Shown here one piece after another: positions 36,031 to 45,591 of a DNA stretch of 64,000 nucleotides. The notes under the pieces were generated by a model. The model was not told the DNA's origin. It searched no databases and was given only the letters and a program-made list of their open reading frames with translations. Source of the DNA: Photobacterium profundum SS9. GTDB lineage: Bacteria > Pseudomonadota > Gammaproteobacteria > Enterobacterales > Vibrionaceae. A program made the translations under genes and the position numbers. How positions within the stretch are numbered: position 1 is the first letter of the stretch; every line of letters begins with the position of its first letter. The stretch is from NCBI RefSeq assembly GCF_000196255.1, contig NC_006371.1:1007664-1071663 (forward strand). Direction: 5' to 3'.

Positions 36031-37407
36031 ATGTCTGCAGGAATCGTACAAGCGGCATATCTTGTTGCTGCGGTACTATTTATCATGTCTCTTGCTGGTC
36101 TTTCTAAGCAAGAAACAGCGCGAGCAGGTAACTATTACGGCATCGCGGGTATGGGTATTGCGCTTATAGCGACAATCTTTGGTCCTGACGCTCAAGGTAT
36201 AGGCTGGATCCTTCTTGCGATGGTTATCGGTGGTTCTATTGGTATCCGTCTTGCGAAGAAAGTTGAAATGACAGAAATGCCAGAGCTGGTTGCTATTCTT
36301 CATAGCTTCGTAGGTCTAGCGGCAGTTCTTGTTGGTTTCAATACGTTTATTGACCACGGTGAACTAACGGGTGCACTACTGAATATCCACCTTGTGGAAG
36401 TATTCTTAGGTGTGTTCATTGGTGCCGTAACCTTCACAGGTTCAATTGTTGCTTTCGGTAAATTGCGTGGAATTATTGACTCTAAGTCATTAATGCTTCC
36501 TCATCGCCATAAACTAAACTTAGCTGCAATTGTTATTTCATTCCTTCTAATGCTTCATTTCGTTAACGTTGAAGGTTCTACGTTTGCGCTTGTTGTTGTT
36601 ACTTTGATTGCATTTGCGTTCGGTTATCACCTAGTTGCTTCAATCGGTGGTGCAGATATGCCCGTTGTTGTTTCAATGCTTAACTCTTACTCGGGTTGGG
36701 CAGCGGCAGCAGCAGGCTTCATGCTATCGAACGATCTTCTTATCGTAACGGGTGCATTAGTTGGTTCTTCTGGTGCTATTCTTTCTTACATTATGTGTAA
36801 GGCGATGAACCGTTCTTTCATTAGTGTAATTGCAGGCGGCTTCGGTACTAACGTTGTTGCTTCTAGTTCTGATGAAGAACAAGGCGAACACCACGAAACA
36901 TCAGCAGAAGAAGTGGCTGAAATGTTGAGTGATGCAACGTCTGTTGTGATCACTCCTGGGTACGGTATGGCTGTTGCTCAAGCACAATACCCCGTTCACG
37001 AAATCACAACTAAGTTGCGTGCCAAAGGTATTGATGTCCGTTTTGGTATTCACCCAGTTGCGGGCCGTCTACCTGGTCACATGAACGTACTGCTTGCAGA
37101 AGCTAGAGTACCTTACGATATCGTACTAGAAATGGACGAAATCAATGATGACTTGTCTAAAACAGATGTAGTACTTGTTATTGGCGCGAATGATACGGTT
37201 AACCCTTCTGCAATGGACGATCCAAATAGTCCTATCGCAGGTATGCCTGTATTAGAAGTGTGGAATGCGAAGCATGTTATTGTGTTTAAGCGTTCAATGA
37301 ATCCAGGTTACGCGGGTGTTCAAAACCCATTGTTCTTTAAAGAGAACACACAGATGCTATTTGGCGATGCAAAAGAAAGTGTAGATAATATTTCTAAATT
37401 TCTTTAA
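36031..37407 (+). CDS. pntB: NAD(P) transhydrogenase, beta subunit
   Basis: Second subunit of the PntAB transhydrogenase. About eight to nine membrane helices (residues ~1-260) carry the proton channel; the C-terminal soluble domain III binds NADP(H) through [33 protein letters not shown] and [14 protein letters not shown]. The 458 residues match E. coli PntB. GGAG upstream of the ATG, terminator right after the gene. Cotranscribed with pntA. Confidence 0.97.
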   Translation: MSAGIVQAAYLVAAVLFIMSLAGLSKQETARAGNYYGIAGMGIALIATIFGPDAQGIGWILLAMVIGGSIGIRLAKKVEMTEMPELVAILHSFVGLAAVLVGFNTFIDHGELTGALLNIHLVEVFLGVFIGAVTFTGSIVAFGKLRGIIDSKSLMLPHRHKLNLAAIVISFLLMLHFVNVEGSTFALVVVTLIAFAFGYHLVASIGGADMPVVVSMLNSYSGWAAAAAGFMLSNDLLIVTGALVGSSGAILSYIMCKAMNRSFISVIAGGFGTNVVASSSDEEQGEHHETSAEEVAEMLSDATSVVITPGYGMAVAQAQYPVHEITTKLRAKGIDVRFGIHPVAGRLPGHMNVLLAEARVPYDIVLEMDEINDDLSKTDVVLVIGANDTVNPSAMDDPNSPIAGMPVLEVWNAKHVIVFKRSMNPGYAGVQNPLFFKENTQMLFGDAKESVDNISKFL

Positions 37408-37431
37408 TACTGTTAATCGTTAGCAATTAAG

Positions 37432-37457
37432 AAGGGAGCTTTAGCTCCCTTTTTTTA
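37432..37457 (+). terminator. Rho-independent terminator of pntAB
   Basis: AAGGGAGCT and AGCTCCCTT pair around a very short TT loop and a T-run follows. Confidence 0.9.
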
Positions 37458-37554
37458 TCTGTTGAAAATGGAGACTAACGACGATTGATTAAAACGTAAC
37501 CGATTTAAAGTATTGACAAATTTATGACATTATAACTATTTTGAATGATAAGCT

Positions 37555-39000
37555 TTGATGATGAAAAAGTATGTATTGTTAGTCTCACTCATATTCTCAG
37601 GTTTTAGTTTTGCAGATGTGCAAACTTTACCTGATCGTTTGAATGCCGTGCGTTCAGATTTACTTACAAGTGATCCTCTAGCAACGTACGATTTTAGACA
37701 GCTGCAAAGCCAGTACCCGACACCATTAATTTTATTGTCGAATTTACTACCGCAGTCTGCGAAGTACCCTTTATCTTCAATGAAGCGTCTGTATAAGAAC
37801 GCACAGACGTGTAAAGGACCATGGCCGGTAAGCCCTTTGGTTACTCAGCCCGTTGTCTTTGTACGAGCACTTTGTAATAACACCGCTTTACCTAGAGGGT
37901 GGTTCTCGCGTTCAGGGTATATTCACCCAGGTGGTGGTAGTTACGCTTACCGTTATATAGAGAAGCACCCTGAAGATAGTACTGTTTTAGCCGATTACTT
38001 ACACATACAAGAGCGTCAATTGGCACCAACAAACTCGGTGTTAGGGCGTTTACAGCGAATGAATAATGAAGAGATCATAGTATTCAATTCGGGTGCTGAT
38101 TCTTTTATCTCCAATGGCGAGTTATGGGTTCGTAGTGGGAATGAATACCATATTTATGATCAACCGACTTGGTCGGTAGTGTTAAACCGTTATGATATAC
38201 ATTTTAAGCGGTTAAGTAATACTGACTTTTGCTTAGCCAAGAGTGGTAACATTTGTTGGCAAGAGGATGATAAGTCCTATTTGACCTTTTATTTGTTAAT
38301 TGGTCTGTTGGTTGCTAACGTAAGCCTATTGATAGGGTGGATTTTGTATCGCTGGCGTATCCGTCGAAGAGCGATGCAAGAAAGAATGTTGGTGTTACAG
38401 ATTTTGACGCACGAACTTCGCACTCCTATAGCAAGTTTAGCGATGACAGTTGAAGGCTTTCGTCGAAATTTTGATGCATTACCTGAATCTCTTTATGATG
38501 AATTTAGGCGATTAACGGAAGATTCTAGACGTTTACGTCAGCTTGCCGAGGCAAGCAAAGATTATCTTCAAGCTAATCAGCAACAGTTAAGTGTTCAACA
38601 GGTAGATTCATTTAATGAATGGCTTGAATATATAAGTGAACCTTATGATGTAAAACTGCTCTTATCAGAAGATAAGAGCGTAAAATTGAATATTTATTGG
38701 CTGGGTACATGTATTGACAACTTATTGTCGAATGCCCAGAAATATGGCGATGCGCCAATTACATTAACGTCATCATTCAAAAATGGAAAGTTGATTGTAA
38801 GAGTTCAAGATAATGGGCTATTGGGCCCTAAAGATTGGGCTAGATTAAGAAAGCCTTTTGTCAGTGAAAAAGGGCTTGGGCTTGGGCTTACAATCGTTGA
38901 ATCGATGATTCGTAGAATGGGTGGAAGCCTCAAAATTGAAGGTCCACCTACAACGTTTATTTTGGAGATACCGTGTGAATCAAACTCTGCTCTTGGTTGA
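37555..39000 (+). CDS. vxrA: Sensor histidine kinase with DUF3404 periplasmic domain (VxrA-like)
   Basis: Membrane sensor of a two-component system; in Vibrio cholerae VxrAB governs type VI secretion, biofilm and cell-wall stress responses. Signal peptide at the start (KKYVLLVSLIFSGFSFA); a periplasmic DUF3404 sensor domain (~22-245, with Cys-containing KNAQTCKGPWPV and ALCNNTA); one membrane helix (FYLLIGLLVANVSLLIGWIL); then HisKA with LQILTHELRTPIASL (phospho-acceptor His) and HATPase_c with NLLSNAQKYG and EKGLGLGLTIVESM. Overlaps the response regulator by 26 bases. The gene is read in the same order as in Vibrio, directly after pntAB. Confidence 0.88.
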   Translation: MMMKKYVLLVSLIFSGFSFADVQTLPDRLNAVRSDLLTSDPLATYDFRQLQSQYPTPLILLSNLLPQSAKYPLSSMKRLYKNAQTCKGPWPVSPLVTQPVVFVRALCNNTALPRGWFSRSGYIHPGGGSYAYRYIEKHPEDSTVLADYLHIQERQLAPTNSVLGRLQRMNNEEIIVFNSGADSFISNGELWVRSGNEYHIYDQPTWSVVLNRYDIHFKRLSNTDFCLAKSGNICWQEDDKSYLTFYLLIGLLVANVSLLIGWILYRWRIRRRAMQERMLVLQILTHELRTPIASLAMTVEGFRRNFDALPESLYDEFRRLTEDSRRLRQLAEASKDYLQANQQQLSVQQVDSFNEWLEYISEPYDVKLLLSEDKSVKLNIYWLGTCIDNLLSNAQKYGDAPITLTSSFKNGKLIVRVQDNGLLGPKDWARLRKPFVSEKGLGLGLTIVESMIRRMGGSLKIEGPPTTFILEIPCESNSALG

Positions 39001-39634
39001 AGATGACCGCAACCTTGCTGATGGTTTACTCGAAAGCTTAAAGCAAGCTGGCTACACATGTTTATATGCTGATTGTGCTAATAAAGTTGCTGATTTATGG
39101 CCTGATGCAGATCTTGTTGTATTAGACCGACAATTACCAGAAGGTGATTCACTAGGCTTTTTAAGCGGCTGGCTATCGATTAAACATGTACCTGTTATCC
39201 TATTAACTGCCATGGTGTCAGTTACAGATAAAGTAATAGGCTTAGATTCAGGTGCGAAGGATTACTTAACAAAACCTTTTGCTGAAGAAGAGCTTCTTGC
39301 TCGTATTCGCTTACACCTTAGAAATGGTAAAGATGATCATTTGGCTGCAAACATCATAACGGTTGGTCAAATATCAATTAATATGGAAAGCCGAGAGGTT
39401 AACCATGATGGTGACATTGTCATGTTAACACGTACCGAGTTTGAATTACTGGTTTTTCTAGCCAAAAATGCAGGGCGTGTCTTTACCCGTGATGAATTAT
39501 TAGATCAAGTCTGGGGCTACAATCATTATCCGACGACACGTACTGTAGATACGCATATTTTGCAGCTACGTCAGAAATTGATGGGTATAGAGATTGAAAC
39601 GCTTCGTGGTGTTGGTTACCGGATGAAATCGTAG
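38975..39634 (+). CDS. vxrB: OmpR-family response regulator (VxrB-like)
   Basis: Receiver plus winged-helix DNA-binding domain. The receiver shows LLLVEDDRNLADGL, the phospho-acceptor Asp in VVLDRQLPEGDSLG, and KDYLTKPF with the conserved Lys. The effector domain has LTRTEFELLVFLAKNAGRVFTR and TRTVDTHILQLRQKL, ending ETLRGVGYRMKS. The frame is open back to 38921, but GTG at 38975 with GGAG eight bases upstream starts at the receiver. Overlaps vxrA, so translationally coupled. Confidence 0.9.
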   Translation: MNQTLLLVEDDRNLADGLLESLKQAGYTCLYADCANKVADLWPDADLVVLDRQLPEGDSLGFLSGWLSIKHVPVILLTAMVSVTDKVIGLDSGAKDYLTKPFAEEELLARIRLHLRNGKDDHLAANIITVGQISINMESREVNHDGDIVMLTRTEFELLVFLAKNAGRVFTRDELLDQVWGYNHYPTTRTVDTHILQLRQKLMGIEIETLRGVGYRMKS

Positions 39635-39663
39635 TCTGATGCATCAGTTATAATAAGATCCTA

Positions 39664-40533
39664 ATGATTATGAAGAAGCTTTCGATAACGTCTTCCGTCT
39701 TGTTATTACATTCGGTGTTATACACGCCGAGTGTAATGGCAAAGTGGTTTAATGGGCAAGATTTGTATACAACCTCTCATCAAAGAATACTTGAAGGGAA
39801 CACATCGGCAGGCTTTGATTCGATAATTCAAGCTTGGCAACAAGCACCCAATACAGAGCAACAAGCGAATCTTAATGAATTGCTTGAATTTGCGATCACT
39901 GAAGATTGCGGACACAGTCTTGAGCAAAAAGCGCTGCCTAGTTGGTTATCAAAACTGTCTATTCAGCGAGAAGTTATTCAAAACCTCAATCAGGTGATGT
40001 TGAAATTATCGATTGTTGGTTTAACGCGCACTAAAATTTCAGAAATAACCTTCACTAAATGGCCTGAAGATAACATTATCGTCAGTACACCTTCTATCCA
40101 AGAGGGAGGGTACTTTTCAGTAGAAGCTCGTCGTATGGAAAAGCCTTTAAGTTCAGGTATTTATAAGATCACAGTTAAAGCTGATGATGAGAAAGATTGG
40201 ATTAGTTGGGTTGTTTTATCTGAGCCAGTATTAAAACAAAGCCTAGGATGGAGAGACAGTAAAAATTGGCGAATAGAACAGGAAGGCTTACCTAATCCTG
40301 CATGCCCGTCGCGTATCTTATCGATTAATTTATACGATTTAAATGATACGACGTGGACGCCACTTTGGACGGAAGAAATTGATGGTAAACTTCCCACAAC
40401 ATTACCTAAAATTGATGTACCAAGTGGACGCTATTGGCTAAGCGTGGGCTTGATTAAAAGCCGCTGGCAGGGTGAAATATCAATATTGGATATTCAACGT
40501 ATAACACGGCCCGTTGATTATCCGAGTTTTTAA
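39664..40533 (+). CDS. vxrC: DUF2861-family exported protein (VxrC-like)
   Basis: Third gene of the vxr-like operon, 30 bases after the regulator. Signal peptide (KKLSITSSVLLLHSVLYTPSVMA) and a soluble periplasmic body of ~265 residues with no known catalytic motif; FNGQDLYTTSHQRILEGNTSAGF fits DUF2861 as I remember it. Function unknown; I infer a link to the VxrA sensing domain only from operon position. The vxrD and vxrE genes of Vibrio are not found next to it: nnrS follows under its own candidate promoter. Confidence 0.7.
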   Translation: MIMKKLSITSSVLLLHSVLYTPSVMAKWFNGQDLYTTSHQRILEGNTSAGFDSIIQAWQQAPNTEQQANLNELLEFAITEDCGHSLEQKALPSWLSKLSIQREVIQNLNQVMLKLSIVGLTRTKISEITFTKWPEDNIIVSTPSIQEGGYFSVEARRMEKPLSSGIYKITVKADDEKDWISWVVLSEPVLKQSLGWRDSKNWRIEQEGLPNPACPSRILSINLYDLNDTTWTPLWTEEIDGKLPTTLPKIDVPSGRYWLSVGLIKSRWQGEISILDIQRITRPVDYPSF

Positions 40534-40652
40534 TTTTTTCATATTCAAATGCCAAACTATTTTATAGAACATTATCATTTCTGTATTTCTGACTATGCTT
40601 ATAGCAAATTATATAAAGTGAACTATAAACAGGTATTTTAATTGTACCTTTA

Positions 40653-40675
40653 AAGGTGTATCATTTATGCATGTT
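40653..40675. promoter_or_regulatory. Candidate NsrR-binding site of nnrS
   Basis: AAGGTGTATC-ATT-TATGCATGTT style 23-base site, an 11-1-11 imperfect palindrome that agrees with the gammaproteobacterial NsrR consensus (AAGATGYAT-TTNAA-ATRCATCTT) at about 17 of 22 fixed positions by eye. It lies 28 bases before the nnrS start codon. Confidence 0.6.
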
Positions 40676-40702
40676 TAGAGTTGTACAAAGTAAGGTTTAG
40701 AA

Positions 40703-41908
40703 ATGATGCAGATTTTAGATAACGAAAAAGAACAGCGCATCTTACCCATTTTTCGATTGGCTTTTCGCCCATTCTTTTTAGGTGCGAGTATCTTTTCCGC
40801 TATAGCGATGATTATTTGGGCAATTTTTTGGTCAGGTACAGTAGATGTTTCAATGTTAATGTATGGAAATCCAATTTGGTGGCACAGCCATGAAATGCTG
40901 ATTGGCTTTACCGGTGCCATTATCATTGGTTTTTTGCTAACGGCTGTTCAAAACTGGACAGGGAACCCTGGTGTTAGAGGTTGGCCATTAGCGAGTATAT
41001 TTCTTTTATGGGCAATAGCACGTGTTGGTTTGCTCTTTGGTACCGCTAATATAATTTGGATGATCATCGATCTTGCATGGGTTCCATTAGCAACGTATTT
41101 TTTGGCTAAGCCACTTATTTTACGTAAACAGTGGAATAACTTGTTTTTTGTACCGCTCTTACTGCTGATGACACTACTTAATGCGTACCTTCACTTTATG
41201 GTATTAGGTTTTGTTGATTTTGATTTACGCGGTGTTTCACTTTCTGTTGTCACCGTTATATCTGTGATTGTACTTGTTGTGGGTGGGCGTGTTATTCCAT
41301 TCTTTACATGGCGAGGTACTGATACCGCTCAAATTACACGAGTAAAAGCAATAGAACTATTGGCGATGATACCAAGCTGGTTACTATTGGCGAATGTCTT
41401 ACTGCCTATTCCTGATGCTATTAATCAAGTTACGTTACCTGCATTATTTTTTGCTACGGGTTTAACGCATTTGATTCGATTTGTACGCTGGAGAACATTT
41501 CAAACGCTTAAAACACCATTACTTTGGTCTTTACATGCCGCGTATTTGTTTATGATTATTGGTATGTTTATGCTAGGTTTTCACTTCTTAACGGGTGATA
41601 TTAGTTACAGTGTAGCACTACACTTTATTACTGTTGGTGGTATTAGTTGTATGATTCTTGCAATGATATCAAGAGTGTCGTTAGGTCATACTGGTCGATC
41701 TTTACAGGCTGGTCGCTGGATTATTATTGCATTTTTAGCCTTAATTATCGCAACGCTTGTTCGTACCGTAATTGTTTCGCTTGTACCTACAATGATATTG
41801 AACAGTTACGTTATCTCAGCTGTTTTATGGGCCGTTGCATATACCATTTTTAGTATTGTTTATTTTCCAATATTAACTCAACCACGTGTTGATGGACGCC
41901 CAGGTTAA
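40703..41908 (+). CDS. nnrS: NnrS-family membrane protein, nitric-oxide response
   Basis: Heme- and copper-containing membrane protein that helps protect cells from nitric oxide (family knowledge). 401 residues with about 12 helices. Family motifs are PIFRLAFRPFFLGAS, NPIWWHSHEMLIGFTGAIIIGFLLTAVQNWTG (conserved His pair), VVGGRVIPFFT and the ISRVSLGHTGR segment. AGAAATG includes no strong Shine-Dalgarno. A candidate NsrR site upstream suggests induction by NO. Gene is not part of the vxr operon by appearance. Confidence 0.93.
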   Translation: MMQILDNEKEQRILPIFRLAFRPFFLGASIFSAIAMIIWAIFWSGTVDVSMLMYGNPIWWHSHEMLIGFTGAIIIGFLLTAVQNWTGNPGVRGWPLASIFLLWAIARVGLLFGTANIIWMIIDLAWVPLATYFLAKPLILRKQWNNLFFVPLLLLMTLLNAYLHFMVLGFVDFDLRGVSLSVVTVISVIVLVVGGRVIPFFTWRGTDTAQITRVKAIELLAMIPSWLLLANVLLPIPDAINQVTLPALFFATGLTHLIRFVRWRTFQTLKTPLLWSLHAAYLFMIIGMFMLGFHFLTGDISYSVALHFITVGGISCMILAMISRVSLGHTGRSLQAGRWIIIAFLALIIATLVRTVIVSLVPTMILNSYVISAVLWAVAYTIFSIVYFPILTQPRVDGRPG

Positions 41909-41978
41909 GTTAATAAAGTGACAAAATGCAGATTTGCACCTAAGATGTCAATCCAATTGAGATAAACAGAAAGATAGC

Positions 41979-42167
41979 ATGTTTAATAATACACCTACGC
42001 TGAACCACGAAGAGCAACAAGTAGCCGCTGACCGTATTCATGATCTCATGGCAAAAGGTCTCAGTAGCGGTGAGGCTATAATGCTTGTTGCTCATGAAAT
42101 TCGAGAAGCAGACGCTAAAAAACGTGGTGTGCAAGAAGTCGTAGAAACTGAAGACGACGAAGAGTAA
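41979..42167 (+). CDS. yoaH: UPF0181 family protein YoaH
   Basis: 62 residues. [20 protein letters not shown] and [15 protein letters not shown] align with E. coli YoaH ([34 protein letters not shown]). Ends in an acidic tail (ETEDDEE) as is usual. Function unknown. Own terminator just downstream. Confidence 0.92.
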   Translation: MFNNTPTLNHEEQQVAADRIHDLMAKGLSSGEAIMLVAHEIREADAKKRGVQEVVETEDDEE

Positions 42168-42209
42168 TACCTGACTCAAAACTGAGTCACATTCATGCGA
42201 TAAATGATT

Positions 42210-42234
42210 AACGGCGCTTTTGGCGCCGTTTTTT
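42210..42234 (+). terminator. Rho-independent terminator of yoaH
   Basis: AACGGCGC and GCGCCGTT pair around TTTTG and T4 follows. Confidence 0.9.
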
Positions 42235-42361
42235 CGTACAAAATGAGAGTAAAATCTCATACCATTCACATGGGTTTAGTAAATTGAATCTTGCTGGAAT
42301 AATATACACACAGAGTGATAACTAGCTTGGTTAGTATGCTGATTTTAGTTGAGGAGGTAGG

Positions 42362-42871
42362 ATGAATAACCGTTATTTAAAAGCTCGTACATTAGCCCGC
42401 ATAAAGCATATTGGGCAACAGTATGGCGAGCGACCTTATTACTCTCATCTAGAAACTGTATCTCGTCTCGCAAGCCCATTTGGCATTAATGCAATGATTG
42501 TTGCGCAGTTGCATGATGTTATTGAAGACACAGAAACAAGCGTTGATGAATTAGCCGCAGATTTTGGTTTTCTGGTTGCAGATGCTGTGAAGTATATGAC
42601 TGATGGAAAATTGAATGATCGCATGAAACGTAAAATTGAAATCAATCAACGATTAGCTTCACTTGATATAGATGAAGAAGCGGGTCGATTAGCCTTAATC
42701 GTAAAAGCCTGTGACCGACTTGCCAATGTAAGAGCAAGTAAGAAAGCTTCAGAAGCTCATTTCAAAATGTACCAACAAGAACATAATGCCTTTAAGCAAG
42801 CCGTTTATCGTAAAGGCTTATGTGAAGCTATTTGGTGGGAGCTAGATACGCTAATCGAACGCCGAGCGTAA
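42362..42871 (+). CDS. HD-domain phosphohydrolase, RelA/SpoT-like
   Basis: Small HD-fold metal-dependent phosphohydrolase (169 residues). GERPYYSHLETV and QLHDVIEDTETSVDEL supply the His and His-Asp ligands, and KACDRLANVRASKKA the distal Asp, the pattern of the SpoT hydrolase domain. No synthetase or ACT domain is present. Activity on (p)ppGpp or another nucleotide is inference. GAGGAGG lies just before the ATG. The gene's terminator was later split by the IS50-like element. Confidence 0.85.
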   Translation: MNNRYLKARTLARIKHIGQQYGERPYYSHLETVSRLASPFGINAMIVAQLHDVIEDTETSVDELAADFGFLVADAVKYMTDGKLNDRMKRKIEINQRLASLDIDEEAGRLALIVKACDRLANVRASKKASEAHFKMYQQEHNAFKQAVYRKGLCEAIWWELDTLIERRA

Positions 42872-42991
42872 CATTTTAATGAGTGGCTCGTAGATTGTTA
42901 ATCTGCATATTTTAAGCAGTATGATTTGCGATGTTATTACACTGAAAATGTGCGAAATAAAAAGGCTTTTATTAAACTGTCTCTTATACAC

Positions 42992-43024
42992 AAATCCCCA
43001 GTTTTTAAACTGGGGATTTTTTTT
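42992..43024 (+). terminator. Terminator hairpin inside the IS50-like left end
   Basis: Perfect 13-bp stem AAATCCCCAGTTT / AAACTGGGGATTT with a TT loop, then a T-run. It lies between the left edge and the transposase start and could block read-through transcription from outside. Confidence 0.82.
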
Positions 43025-43081
43025 GAACTTCATTTCAATATCACGATCTGATCCTTTGTTATTAAACTAAGGACGGCCATT

Positions 43082-44467
43082 ATGTATATTTCTACTCCTC
43101 AAGATTGGGCTACTTCTCTTTTTGGTCAGGCTAATTTAGGCGATCCAAGGCGAACAAAACGATTAGTTAAAGTGGCGACTAATCTTGCATTACACACAGG
43201 GAAATCTTTAGTGAAATCAAGCCAACAGCCAGCAGAGATTGAAGGCGCTTATCGCTTTATTCGCAACGAATCTATTAATGCTAATGATATTGCCGAAGCC
43301 GGATTTCAAACAACAACACAAGAGGCTAACCGCCATGATTTATTGTTAGCGCTTGAAGATACAACGTCTCTTAACTATACCCATCGCGCTGTAAAAGAGC
43401 AGCTTGGTCATGTTAATGGTGGAAACAGAACTCGCGGTATTTATGCTCATTCCATCTTGCTTTTCGCACCAACTAACCACCAAGTGGTTGGGTTAATTGA
43501 ACAAATACGGTGGACGCGAGATATAAAAACAAGAGGAAAAGGTGCACGTCATGCACAAACACCCTATAAAGAAAAAGAAAGTTATAAATGGGAACAGGCT
43601 TCGATAAATATGGCATCCCGCCTTGGTGAGACTATGCAACAGGTTATATCTGTATGTGATCGTGAAGCTGATATTTATGAATATTTAACGTATAAAACTC
43701 AAGAAAACCAACGTTTTGTTGTTCGTTCAATGCAAAGCCGTTGTATCGAAGAAAGTGATAATAAGTTGTACGCTTTTTCAGACCAATTACAACCTGCAGG
43801 CAATCGAAAAATCTATATCCCACAAAAAGGAGGGCGGAAAGCGCGAGAGGTTATTCTTGATATCCGATTCTCAACCATTACTCTCAAAGTGCCTGCCAAT
43901 AAGAAAGGAAAAAGTATTCCACTATATTATGTCGGGTGCGTAGAGCAAGGTGCAGGTAACAACGGATTAAGCTGGCACTTGATGACGTCAGAGCCTGTTA
44001 CGAATAGAGAAGAAGCACTGAAAATCGTTCAGTATTATGAGCAACGTTGGTTGATTGAGGACTATCACAAAGCTTGGAAAAGTGGTGGAACCCAAGTTGA
44101 GTCATTACGCATGCAAAGCTATACCAATATTGAACGCATGGCCACAATACTCGCTTTCCTTGCTACACGAATCTTACAACTGAAATTTATGGGGCAGAAT
44201 ATAAAAGCTGATGAAGAAAGTTGTGAGTCAGTCTTATCGCCTATTGGGTGGAAATTACTTTGGTTAAAGCGGGAAAATAAACCATTACCCAATGAAGTCC
44301 CAAGTATTCGGTGGGCTTACCTAGCATTAGCTAAATTAGGAGGATGGAATGACAGTAAACGAACAGGACGAGCCGGTTGGCCCGTTCTGTGGGATGGATG
44401 GTTTAAATTACAAACCATCATTGAAGGCTATCATTTAGCACAATCTCTTGAATGCTTGGACTTGTGA
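43082..44467 (+). CDS. Tn5-like transposase
   Basis: 461-residue DDE transposase aligned by eye with Tn5 Tnp (476 residues): LGDPRRTKRLVKVATNLA, IEGAYRFIRNESINA, LEDTTSLNY (first Asp), VCDREADIYEYL (second Asp), RFVVRS, IPQKGGRKAREV and YYEQRWLIEDYHKAWKSG (Y-(2)-R-(3)-E-(6)-K). LGGWNDSKRTG and WDGWFKLQ match the C-terminal dimerisation part. The reading frame is intact, so it is probably active. A shorter inhibitor product, as in IS50, may start inside but was not located. Confidence 0.95.
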   Translation: MYISTPQDWATSLFGQANLGDPRRTKRLVKVATNLALHTGKSLVKSSQQPAEIEGAYRFIRNESINANDIAEAGFQTTTQEANRHDLLLALEDTTSLNYTHRAVKEQLGHVNGGNRTRGIYAHSILLFAPTNHQVVGLIEQIRWTRDIKTRGKGARHAQTPYKEKESYKWEQASINMASRLGETMQQVISVCDREADIYEYLTYKTQENQRFVVRSMQSRCIEESDNKLYAFSDQLQPAGNRKIYIPQKGGRKAREVILDIRFSTITLKVPANKKGKSIPLYYVGCVEQGAGNNGLSWHLMTSEPVTNREEALKIVQYYEQRWLIEDYHKAWKSGGTQVESLRMQSYTNIERMATILAFLATRILQLKFMGQNIKADEESCESVLSPIGWKLLWLKRENKPLPNEVPSIRWAYLALAKLGGWNDSKRTGRAGWPVLWDGWFKLQTIIEGYHLAQSLECLDL

Positions 44468-44541
44468 TCAAGAGACAGTTTATTAAAAGCCTTTTTATAT
44501 TGAAATTATGCAGGAATTAATACTTAACCAGTAAACAACGT

Positions 44542-45378
44542 TTATTCGTCATCGTAGATTGTAGGAATAGGCTGGCGTTTATGTTGGGTCATTTTATAGA
44601 TACTAATGAGGCGTTCAGACACTTCACTATCAACAGTTTTCCCTTCCAAAAAGTCATCGATCTGATCATAGCTAACGAGTAGTGCATCTTCGTCTGCTTT
44701 TTGTGGTGCTAATTCTTCTAAGTCAGCGGTAGGCACTTTTTGCACAAGTACATCAGGAGCACCTAGTTTAGACGCGATAAGACGTACTTGACGCTTGTTT
44801 AAACCAAAAAGAGGGGCTAGGTCACATGCTCCATCACCAAATTTAGTATAGAAGCCTGTGATGTTTTCTGCTGAGTGGTCTGTACCTAATACTAAACCGC
44901 CTACAAGGCCTGCAATTTCGTACTGAGCAATCATGCGAGCACGAGCTTTAACATTACCTTTAACGAAGTCAATTTTAGCGTCTTTTTCGGGTGTTAACCC
45001 TGTGCCTTTAAGCGCGAAGAGTGTGCTTGCGTGTATGCCATCAACCCCATCTTTAATATTCACACTTACGCTGTGTGAAGGTTTGATGAAAGATAACGCC
45101 ATTTGCGCTTCATGTTCATCATGTTGTTCACCATAAGGCAGGCGAACAGCGACAAATTGGTAAGTTGATGAATTGCTTTCATCATTTAAACCATTAACAG
45201 CTAATTGTGCTAGTCGACCACACGTTGTTGAATCCACGCCGCCACTTATACCAAGTACAATTGATTTACATCCTGATACCTTCATCTTCTTTTGAATGAA
45301 TGCGACACGACGCTGAATTTCAAAATCGACATCAATTTCTGGTAATACGTGCATCTCAGCACGAATAAGCTGTTCCAT
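44542..45378 (-). CDS. nadE: Ammonia-dependent NAD+ synthetase
   Basis: Amidates nicotinic-acid adenine dinucleotide with ammonia and ATP to make NAD+. The PP-loop ATP site [38 protein letters not shown] and [29 protein letters not shown] are diagnostic. 278 residues, no glutaminase domain, so it is the ammonia-using bacterial form. GAGGA precedes the ATG. Divergent from the nadD-like gene: both act in late NAD biosynthesis. Confidence 0.96.
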
Positions 45379-45591
45379 GTTAATGAATCCTCAGGGCGTT
45401 GCCCAAAATATAATCAACTAAAGCGATTTAATGAAAAAAAACATATCAATACATTAAACCTTTATCAAAATCATGCGATAACTCTATAGCAGGATCAATG
45501 CCGAATTATGAATAAAATCAAAATTAACGATATTTCTTTGCATCTGCACTTATTATGTTCTGAAATAGTATAAAAAGAGGCCATTTTACTA

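Larger units (their letters stand above)
42977..44478 (+). mobile_element. IS50/Tn5-like insertion sequence (IS4 superfamily), 1502 bp
   Basis: Left end CTGTCTCTTATACACA corresponds to the Tn5 outer end and includes TTATACACA, a DnaA-box-like word; right end (read inward) CTGTCTCTTGATCACAAG corresponds to the inner end and includes a GATC Dam site. A 9-bp duplication TTTATTAAA flanks it at 42968-42976 and 44479-44487. Contains one transposase gene. Confidence 0.95.
42959..44496. terminator. Terminator hairpin split by the IS50-like element
   Basis: The left arm AAAAAGGCTTTT (42959-42970) and right arm AAAAGCCTTTTT (44485-44496) would form an uninterrupted hairpin with ATT loop if the IS and one 9-bp target copy were removed. 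It would have served the HD gene (+) and nadE (-). Confidence 0.82.
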
